Shown here: piece by piece, positions 7,140-12,107 of the stretch
Numbering within the stretch: position 1 is the stretch's first letter
How the letters are laid out: the number at the start of each line of letters is the position of its first letter
Origin: Planctomycetota bacterium
GTDB taxonomy: Bacteria > Planctomycetota > PUPC01 > JABMSA01 > JAUWKK01
Length of the DNA stretch: 13,645 bases
Reading direction: 5' to 3'
Assembly (NCBI GenBank): GCA_030614245.1
Contig: JAUWKK010000031.1
Coordinates: forward strand, 1 to 13,645
Program-made: the position numbers and the translations under genes
The notes under the pieces: model-generated
Databases searched by the model: none
The model's input: only the letters and a program-made list of their open reading frames with translations
Told to the model about the DNA's origin: nothing

Positions 7140-7535
7140 ATGAACGACGAGAAGCCATTAGTGCTGAGCATAGACGATGATCCGGCGATAGGCCGCGTCG
7201 TCCAGTTGAAGCTCCAACTCAGCGGGTTCCGCGTTGAGCGGGCTATGACCGCCGACGAAGCAATGGAGAATATCCAAATGCTGCGTCCGGATGTCATAAT
7301 AACTGACGTGAGAATGCCGGGAATGAGCGGCATCGAGTTCTGCCGGGCCTGCGAGCAGTTCAGGGACGAATGGGAGTTCATCATCATTGTGCTCACGTCG
7401 CAACTCAACGAAGCCGATCAGGCATACGTCGAGAGCGACCCGCGGCGCAGGTTCGTGCAGAAGCCGTTCAGCCCGAGGAAACTCGTTGAAGTCGTCAAGG
7501 AATGTCGAGAGCAGTTGGCCCTTCAGCCTGCATAA
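7140..7535 (+). CDS. Single-domain response regulator (CheY-like receiver)
   Basis: 131 residues consisting of one receiver domain. Visible features are the acidic cluster D12-D14, phosphoacceptor D56 in IITDVRMPGMSG, T86 in VLTSQ, and K108 in QKPF. There is no DNA-binding or enzymatic output domain. GGAGG (7129-7133) lies 6 nt before the ATG, and the gene follows the histidine kinase by 21 nt, so the two are probably co-transcribed and form a two-component pair. Without an output domain the receiver must act through protein contacts. The c-di-GMP enzymes downstream, which lack receiver domains of their own, are possible targets (inference). Confidence 0.92.
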   Translation: MNDEKPLVLSIDDDPAIGRVVQLKLQLSGFRVERAMTADEAMENIQMLRPDVIITDVRMPGMSGIEFCRACEQFRDEWEFIIIVLTSQLNEADQAYVESDPRRRFVQKPFSPRKLVEVVKECREQLALQPA

Positions 7536-7544
7536 AGAAGTATC

Positions 7545-7641
7545 CAGTAAACAGTGACCTGTGGCCAGTGGAAGAGAAGAAGTATCAGTGGCCTATCTTA
7601 CTGATTACTGATTACTGATAACTGCTTACTGTTTACTACTT
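7545..7641. repeat. Heptamer-phased palindrome, intergenic copy
   Basis: The left arm is a run of CAGTNNN-type heptamers (CAGTAAA, CAGTGAC, CTGTGGC, CAGTGGA at 7545-7572; CAGTGGC at 7586). The right arm is ACTGATT, ACTGATT, ACTGATA, ACTGCTT, ACTGTTT, ACTACTT (7600-7641), all in 7-nt phase. The outer ends AGTAAACAGT (7546-7555) and ACTGTTTACT (7628-7637) are exact inverted repeats. It lies just after the receiver gene and could fold into a long hairpin. A related coding copy is at 8192-8278. Confidence 0.75.
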
Positions 7642-7696
7642 AAGGGTGTAGCAGGTCTTTTGCTCTGGGTAGACATGCCGTAGGCACGCAGGCACG

Positions 7697-7780
7697 TCAG
7701 TAAGGAGACAGTTGAAAGTAGAGCAGTAGAGGGAGAAGAAGACTCTTCTCACCTGTCAACTTTCTCCTGCTCAACTCTCC
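7697..7780. repeat. 84-bp dispersed palindromic element, copy A (intergenic)
   Basis: It begins TCAGTAAGGAGACAGTTGAA and ends CCTGCTCAACTCTCC. It matches 10999-11082 in 83 of 84 bases by direct reading, and its first half also matches 8567 onward. Its two halves are imperfect inverted repeats (GGAGACAGTTGA near the left, TCAACTCTCC at the right). With the heptamer palindrome it fills most of the 301-nt gap between the receiver and the HD-GYP gene. The remainder (7642-7696 and 7781-7836) holds nothing I can name. Confidence 0.85.
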
Positions 7781-7836
7781 GATTGAAGCGAAGCTTGGAC
7801 GTGTACAACGGCGAACCTAGTCAAAGGTAGTGAACT

Positions 7837-9651
7837 GTGGACTATATGCGTGGCAATCTGGCCCTGGGCGTCGAACGCGAGCAGTTGGCCGAACTGATCG
7901 ACCGGACCTGCATGCGCTATTCAGCATGCATGCTGCTATTCAATGCCGACGGCACCATCCTGCTTGACCTGCCCGATCACGACACAAAGTGCGCCAATAT
8001 GCGGCTCTGCGGCCGTAAGGCCGGTGCACTGGCAGCCTGCACGCGGCTGCGCTCTTCGCTCATCAGGAACGCCCTCGGCACGTGCAAGACTTCAATCACC
8101 AGATGCTCGTGCGGCGGTACGATCGTGGCCAAGCCGATCATCGCTTCTTCGGCCGTCTTCGGCGGGTTGCTCGTCTGTTTACCCCCTGATTCAGTAAGCA
8201 GTAATCAGTTAGCAGTGAAGAATGATGATACTGATCACTGGCCACTGGATACTGATCACTGGCCACTGAATACTGATAGCTGGCTCCATTCGTTCATCGA
8301 TACTCTCACCGCCATGATCGCACAGAATAGCTTCAAGGACATCGAGACCGAAAGCCTCTCGAACGAGCTCTCAGTCAGATACGAAGAGCTCTCGCTCCTG
8401 TACGAGATCGCGGAGAAGCTCCCACTCCAGACGCACCCCGGCGCGGTGATCGACTTCCTGATCGACCAGGCATGGATGGTCATAGAAGCCGCGTGCATCT
8501 TCTGGGTTGGCCAGGATTCTTCGCCGGACAAGCTCTTCTGGCCCAAAGATCACGAGCCGGACGCAATCAGTAAGGAGACAGTTGAAAGTAGAGCAGTAGA
8601 AAGAGAAGAAGGATCTTCTCTCCTGCTCAACTCTCTCCTGATCAACTCTCCAATTTCTCCTGCTCAACTGTCTCCTGCTCAACTCTCCAATTTCTCCTGC
8701 TCAACTGTCCAACAGGCAGCCATTCCCATGGCACATCGAACTGCCCGAGAGCTCCAGCCTGTCGCCGTTAACAATTTGTGCGACGACGTAGACCTGATAC
8801 CATTCGCCGATGATTTCGGCTCCGTGCTTGCTGTCCCGGTTGCCATCGGTGATGACTACTACGGAACGCTCTGCGTATTCAATCCGGTTGGCATCGAAGT
8901 GAGTAGTGATGCGGCAATGCTGATGACATCGCTCGCCCGAAAGGCCGCTGCCGTCATACGCAACGCCAAGCTCTACAGCCAGCTCAACGCGCTCTTCCTG
9001 AATACGGTGAAGACCCTCGTCTTCGTCATAGAAGGCAAAGACGCCTACACGCGCGGGCATTCCGAGCGCGTCAAGACGTTCTCGCTGATGCTTGCGGAAA
9101 GGCTCCAACTCTCGCCGGAAGCACGCAATCGCCTCAACTGGTCGGCCTTGCTCCACGACATCGGCAAGATTAACATCCCCGAAGCCATTCTCAAGAAGCC
9201 AGGTCGCCTCACGGATGCCGAATGGCTCGTCATCAAGAAACACCCGACATACGGGGTAGAGCTGCTGCGGCCCATCGAGCAATTGGCCGACTCGCTCCCC
9301 GAGATCGAACATCATCATGAACGCCTGGACGGCACCGGCTATCCCTGCGGTCTGAAGGGCGAGGATATCCCGCTCGGCGCCCGCATCATCGCAGTCGCAG
9401 ACACTTTCGACGCACTCACAAGCGACCGGTGCTATCGGCCGCGGTTCGACCCCGAACAGGCCCTCGGCATACTCCGCGAGGTCGCGGGGACACAGCTCGA
9501 CGCCGATATCGTCAACGCTCTGCTGGGCGACCCCGATGCGTTCACCAAATGCTGCCAGCCGCAGTCCACGGCGAAGCCGCCTGAAGAGGAGACGGCCAAG
9601 CCGCCTGAAGAGGAGTTCGCCGAAGAGCTACTCGTCCCCGCACCGGTCTGA
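7837..9651 (+). CDS. c-di-GMP phosphodiesterase: PocR-like / GAF / HD-GYP
   Basis: 604 residues from GTG at 7837 (AAAGGT about 10 nt upstream; ATG at 7846 possible). Residues about 8-118 have Cys pairs and a PI-x5-FGGLLV pattern resembling PocR-type ligand-binding domains (moderate confidence). Residues about 178-385 are a GAF-like domain. The C-terminal HD-GYP domain has a complete metal and active-site set: H408, H440-D441 (LLHDIGK), H469, HHHER from 492, GYP 501-503 and D522. It should hydrolyse c-di-GMP to pGpG or GMP. Two repeat-derived stretches interrupt it: a heptamer palindrome (residues about 119-148, DTDHWPL units) between the PocR-like and GAF regions, and a long repeat (about 243-294) inside the GAF domain. 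The tail has two TAKPPEEE units. It stands before the cyclase, its functional opposite. Confidence 0.92.
   Translation: MDYMRGNLALGVEREQLAELIDRTCMRYSACMLLFNADGTILLDLPDHDTKCANMRLCGRKAGALAACTRLRSSLIRNALGTCKTSITRCSCGGTIVAKPIIASSAVFGGLLVCLPPDSVSSNQLAVKNDDTDHWPLDTDHWPLNTDSWLHSFIDTLTAMIAQNSFKDIETESLSNELSVRYEELSLLYEIAEKLPLQTHPGAVIDFLIDQAWMVIEAACIFWVGQDSSPDKLFWPKDHEPDAISKETVESRAVEREEGSSLLLNSLLINSPISPAQLSPAQLSNFSCSTVQQAAIPMAHRTARELQPVAVNNLCDDVDLIPFADDFGSVLAVPVAIGDDYYGTLCVFNPVGIEVSSDAAMLMTSLARKAAAVIRNAKLYSQLNALFLNTVKTLVFVIEGKDAYTRGHSERVKTFSLMLAERLQLSPEARNRLNWSALLHDIGKINIPEAILKKPGRLTDAEWLVIKKHPTYGVELLRPIEQLADSLPEIEHHHERLDGTGYPCGLKGEDIPLGARIIAVADTFDALTSDRCYRPRFDPEQALGILREVAGTQLDADIVNALLGDPDAFTKCCQPQSTAKPPEEETAKPPEEEFAEELLVPAPV
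8192..8278. repeat. Heptamer-phased palindrome inside the HD-GYP coding sequence
   Basis: The left arm is CAGTAAG, CAGTAAT, CAGTTAG, CAGTGAA (8192-8219). After a 10-nt centre, the right arm has seven ACTGNNN heptamers at 8230-8278 (ATC, GCC, GAT, ATC, GCC, AAT, ATA). Three heptamers make 21 nt, so the product repeats DTDHWPL twice, followed by NTDSW. The architecture is the same as the intergenic copy at 7545-7641. Confidence 0.8.
8564..8716. repeat. 84-bp-type palindromic element, copy B (in coding sequence, expanded right arm)
   Basis: The left half (8567-8613) matches copies A and C apart from two substitutions. The right half is replaced by five TCTCCTGMTCAACT units at 8619, 8634, 8656, 8671 and 8693, with alternating 15- and 22-nt steps (37-bp higher-order period). 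It ends TCCAACAGGC, as copy C does. It lies inside the GAF domain, encodes ISKETVESRAVE like copy C, and contains no stop codon. Confidence 0.85.
9568..9615 (+). repeat. 24-bp tandem duplication encoding TAKPPEEE twice
   Basis: Two 24-nt units (9568-9591 and 9592-9615) differ at one base and encode the last charged repeats of the HD-GYP protein tail. This is a probable recent duplication in a disordered tail. Confidence 0.8.
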
Positions 9652-9671
9652 CCCGCCTGCCCGGGGGCGGG
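9652..9671. repeat. CCCGCC...GGCGGG palindrome directly after the HD-GYP stop codon
   Basis: CCCGCC (9652-9657) pairs with GGCGGG (9666-9671), with a CCCGGG core between. It starts at the base after the TGA stop. No T-tract follows, so it looks like a dispersed palindrome rather than an intrinsic terminator, and transcription probably continues into the cyclase gene. Confidence 0.55.
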
Positions 9672-9715
9672 CATGAAGAACAGGCTACCGGCTTCCGGCC
9701 CCAGGCCTCAGTACG

Positions 9716-9736
9716 TGAAGTCTGAAGCCTGAAGAA
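9716..9736. repeat. Short heptamer run TGAAGNN x3
   Basis: TGAAGTC, TGAAGCC and TGAAGAA follow in 7-nt phase just before the cyclase gene. AGGCCTCA at 9703-9710 is a weak inverted partner. This is the same repeat type as 4751-4791. Confidence 0.5.
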
Positions 9737-9752
9737 GGAAGCAAGGCCTGAT

Positions 9753-11552
9753 ATGCCGGACTTTCTGGAAAAAAGCCGATGGGCTTCGACGCCCGCGGCA
9801 GCCGTAGTCATTGCACTGTATCTCGGTGCCAAGTCTGCGGTATGCCACTGGACAGGCGATGATATCGCCGTGGCCGACGCACTCGTGCTGCTGCCGCTGG
9901 CTATCATCGCATACAGGAGCGGCATGCTCTTCGGAGCCACATTTGCCGTGATGGTGCCGATCGTCGATACCGTGACGATTTGCCTCGCGGCCGATATGCC
10001 CATGCAGCAGGTATACAGCGGGCTTCTGCGGAACCTCGCTGTCTGTCAGGCGGTCGTCCTGATTGTTGGAGCGGCCGCCGGACGCGAAAAAGGCGCAAGG
10101 CTCGAGGGCACCGCCAAGGCTGACGAGTACCGGCGGAAACTCTACATGCTCGACAAGCAGAAGTCAATGGAACTGGAAGGCGCCCACACAAGCTCGCAGA
10201 AGCACCAGCGAGAGGTCGATCACTATTCATCGCTCTTGCTCCTGCTGCACGAAGCGGCGGAGAAGCTGTCGGCTCACCTCGAGATCCATGAACTGGTGGA
10301 TACGCTCTTCACCGTGCTCGACCAGAGCTTCCGAGCGTCTCGAGCGACGTTTTACATCGCTGACCCCGACGGCGATTCGTTCCGTCTCGTGAAGTACTAC
10401 CGAAATCCACAGCACGATAATCCGCTGGGCTCGCTCGAGCCGCCGCCGCGGGTGATATCTTCGACGGATACATTCCTGCTGCACCTGGCCAAGCTCAGCG
10501 GCGCCGTATATGTGCCCCGCGAAGATCTATTGGAAGCCGCCCGAAGCCACGCGCCGGGCGGGATGTGGCACATCGACCCCAGGCACGACTCGATGGCCGC
10601 GGATATGGACGCATGCAACGCATCGCAGATCGATTCGCTCCTGAGCTGCGTCCTCCACGACAAGGACCAGATAGTCGGGCTCGTCAACATCCACGCGATG
10701 AAGATCAACGGCGACTTCGACCTCCGTCGCGACGTCGAACTGCTCTCGATGATCTCCAACATCGCCAGCATTGCGCTCTCAAACGCCAAACTCTTCAGCC
10801 AGATACAATACATGGCCGAGCGTGACAGCCTCACCGGCGTATACAACCGGCGCTACTTCTTCGAACATATCGCCAATGCCATGCAAGCCGTCAGGGGCGG
10901 AAACGCCGTCGCTTTCGGACTGTCAAGCGACGACGCCGTGCCTGCCGTGGGGCAGCGAAAAGACAGCCTGCCAATTGATCAGCAGCCTGGAAAGGCGATC
11001 AGTAAGGAGACAGTTGAAAGTAGAGCAGTAGAGGGAGAAGAAGGCTCTTCTCACCTGTCAACTTTCTCCTGCTCAACTCTCCAACAGGCCGCTCCACCTC
11101 AACTCGCAGTGATCATGTGCGACCTCGACCACTTCAAGCAAGTCAACGATACCTACGGCCACCAGGCTGGCGATGAGGTGCTCAGACAGTTAGTCAGCAG
11201 ATGCGCCGGGCAAATAGGTGAACGCGACTTGCTGGCTCGCTACGGCGGTGAGGAATTCATCGCCCTCCTGCCCGACGCCGACATCATGCAGGCCTGCAGC
11301 ACGGCCGAGCACATCCGCCGGGCCGTGGCCGAGCAGCCTTTCAAATGCGAACCCGCCCAGGCGGGCAGGCACGGCACCATTCCGGTCACCATCAGCCTCG
11401 GTGTTGCCGCCGCTCCGCTGCACGGTCAGACCGTCACGGAACTGCTCCGCGAGGCCGACGATGCCCTGTACAGTGCCAAGGAATCAGGGCGCAACCGCGT
11501 CGTCAGAGCTGATGAAGCGGCATTTGCCGCTGTGGAGGCTTCCTATCATTAA
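9753..11552 (+). CDS. Diguanylate cyclase: membrane N-terminus / GAF / GGDEF
   Basis: 599 residues; GAAGGAAG lies 12-19 nt before the ATG. Residues about 14-110 contain several hydrophobic segments (a MASE-like sensor, probably four or five spans). A short coiled coil (about 118-155), a GAF-like domain (about 156-340) and a GGDEF domain follow. The GGDEF domain begins with D358-SLTG-VYNRR and has metal-site D457 in CDLDHFKQVND, the active motif GGEEF (498-502) and a final ESGRNRVV. It should make c-di-GMP. The inhibitory I-site Arg is missing (GERD in place of RxxD before LLARYGGEEF), so product inhibition is probably weak. D358 to D457 spans 99 residues, against about 40 in my memory of the family. 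The excess corresponds to nested repeat DNA at 10947-11097. Its 3' end overlaps the STAS gene or is coupled to it. Confidence 0.93.
   Translation: MPDFLEKSRWASTPAAAVVIALYLGAKSAVCHWTGDDIAVADALVLLPLAIIAYRSGMLFGATFAVMVPIVDTVTICLAADMPMQQVYSGLLRNLAVCQAVVLIVGAAAGREKGARLEGTAKADEYRRKLYMLDKQKSMELEGAHTSSQKHQREVDHYSSLLLLLHEAAEKLSAHLEIHELVDTLFTVLDQSFRASRATFYIADPDGDSFRLVKYYRNPQHDNPLGSLEPPPRVISSTDTFLLHLAKLSGAVYVPREDLLEAARSHAPGGMWHIDPRHDSMAADMDACNASQIDSLLSCVLHDKDQIVGLVNIHAMKINGDFDLRRDVELLSMISNIASIALSNAKLFSQIQYMAERDSLTGVYNRRYFFEHIANAMQAVRGGNAVAFGLSSDDAVPAVGQRKDSLPIDQQPGKAISKETVESRAVEGEEGSSHLSTFSCSTLQQAAPPQLAVIMCDLDHFKQVNDTYGHQAGDEVLRQLVSRCAGQIGERDLLARYGGEEFIALLPDADIMQACSTAEHIRRAVAEQPFKCEPAQAGRHGTIPVTISLGVAAAPLHGQTVTELLREADDALYSAKESGRNRVVRADEAAFAAVEASYH
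10947..11097. repeat. Type I palindromic repeat in coding sequence, split by a second element
   Basis: GTGGGGCAG (10947-10955), CAGCCTGCCAATTGA (10964-10978) and TCAGCAGCCTGGAAAGGC (10979-10996) match the intergenic element at 2824-2885. Its right end, CGCTCCAC (11090-11097), appears only after about 93 nt of inserted sequence containing copy C. Joined, the two parts are about 58 nt, against 60 nt for the intact copy. Confidence 0.75.
10999..11082. repeat. 84-bp dispersed palindromic element, copy C (in GGDEF coding sequence)
   Basis: It differs from copy A (7697-7780) by a single base. Its length is 28 codons, so it preserves the frame, and it encodes ISKETVESRAVEGEEGSS followed by HLSTFSCSTL. 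The two other forward frames contain stops (TAA or TAG early in the element), so only this frame can be tolerated. It is nested in the type I repeat. Confidence 0.9.
11352..11365. repeat. CCCGCC/GGCGGG palindrome inside the GGDEF domain
   Basis: CCCGCC (11352-11357) and GGCGGG (11360-11365) are separated by CA. The stretch encodes PAQAGRHG in the loop before the TIPVTISLGVA strand. It resembles the dispersed palindromes at 4968, 5579 and 9652. Confidence 0.5.
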
Positions 11553-11883
11553 GATCGAAGAAGTACGACAGGGAACCGTAATGGTGCTCAAGCCCGACGC
11601 CGCGCTTGTGGAGGACGATACCAAACGCTTTCGCAAGGCCGTCGAGGAGCATTACGCGAGCGGCAATCTTCGCGTGGTGATCGATCTGGCCGATGTGCCG
11701 TTCATCGACAGCGAGGGTCTGGAAGTACTGCTCGACCTTGCCGAGCACGCTCATGTCGGAGGCGGAGGCCTTCGTATCGCCTGCATCTGCGACATCAGCC
11801 GCGATATCCTCGTCGCCACAAGAATAGGAAGCCGCATTCAGGTTTATGCCGACGTCTCCGAGGCGCGCAAGAGTCTCATGTAG
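11512..11883 (+). CDS. STAS-domain protein (anti-sigma factor antagonist-like)
   Basis: A single STAS domain: IKIEEVRQGTVMVLKP, then NLRVVIDLADVPFIDSEGLEVLLDLAEHA, then GGGLRIACI and a C-terminal VYADVSEARKSL helix. The Ser of IDSEG occupies the position phosphorylated in SpoIIAA-type antagonists, so partner switching with a serine kinase or phosphatase is possible, but no such partner is in view. The coordinates use the ATG at 11512, which overlaps the cyclase gene by 41 nt and has no clear ribosome binding site. An ATT at 11548, 9 nt after GGAGG (11534-11538) and overlapping the cyclase stop as ATTAA, would give a natural 111-residue STAS protein starting (M)KIEEV. I cannot decide between them. 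It is translationally coupled to the cyclase in either case. Confidence 0.85.
   Translation: MKRHLPLWRLPIIKIEEVRQGTVMVLKPDAALVEDDTKRFRKAVEEHYASGNLRVVIDLADVPFIDSEGLEVLLDLAEHAHVGGGGLRIACICDISRDILVATRIGSRIQVYADVSEARKSLM
11534..11550 (+). promoter_or_regulatory. GGAGG with candidate non-canonical ATT start for the STAS gene
   Basis: GGAGG is at 11534-11538, followed by 9 nt and then ATT at 11548-11550. The last T of ATT is the first base of the cyclase stop TAA (11550-11552). This is typical coupling geometry, but ATT starts are rare. GGAGG also lies within Val-Glu-Ala codons of the cyclase and may be chance. Confidence 0.4.
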
Positions 11884-11915
11884 AGAGGAGATGATCGCTG
11901 CGACGCAGCGGGGGC

Positions 11916-12046
11916 ATATAGGCTGGGGCTTCAGCCCCAGTTTGCGACCGGAAAAAATGAACCGCCCTGAAGGGGCGCAGCCGTGCCCATTCAGGGCACG
12001 TCCATAATATCGTGTGATTCCTGGGGGCTGAAGCCCCAGGCTATAT
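11916..12046. repeat. 131-bp palindrome cluster with 25-bp inverted ends
   Basis: Part of the 224-nt gap between the STAS and ATPase genes. The left end, ATATAGGCTGGGGC onward (11916-11940), is the near-perfect reverse complement of the right end (12021-12046). Each end is itself a hairpin (CTGGGGC/GCCCCAG). Between them are GCCCT/GGGGC (11964-11976) and CGTGCCC/GGGCACG (11982-12000). This looks like a small non-autonomous repeat or a cluster of them. No transposase is present. Confidence 0.7.
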
Positions 12047-12051
12047 CACTT

Positions 12052-12066
12052 GGCCGCTACGCGGCC
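12052..12066. repeat. Short perfect hairpin GGCCGC-TAC-GCGGCC upstream of the ATPase gene
   Basis: A 6-bp stem with a 3-nt loop followed by TTTC, 41 nt before the ATG at 12108. It is too weak in its T-tract to call a terminator, and is probably part of the neighbouring palindrome cluster. Confidence 0.4.
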
Positions 12067-12107
12067 TTTCAGGGTAGACACGTGAAGTGAAACTTGCAGG
12101 AACGATC

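Noticed and set aside
7545..7641. CRISPR array
   Set aside because: The repeat unit is only 7 nt, degenerate and arranged as an inverted structure without spacers. No cas genes are present.
8564..8716. Copy B as evidence for a broken (pseudogene) HD-GYP gene
   Set aside because: The frame stays open through the whole array, and the GAF remainder and all HD-GYP catalytic residues downstream are intact, so the gene is probably functional.
9652..9671. Intrinsic terminator after the HD-GYP gene
   Set aside because: The hairpin is GC-rich but is followed by CATGAAGAAC rather than a T-tract, and similar palindromes occur inside coding sequences here.
10947..11097. Complete insertion sequence with transposase
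   Set aside because: The inserted DNA is too short to encode a transposase. At most it is a non-autonomous element.
11218..11511. A longer N-terminal start for the STAS gene inside the GGDEF coding region
   Set aside because: The translation before residue about 100 of that frame is Pro/Ser/Arg-rich and is the shadow of the GGDEF domain. The STAS domain itself begins near 11548.
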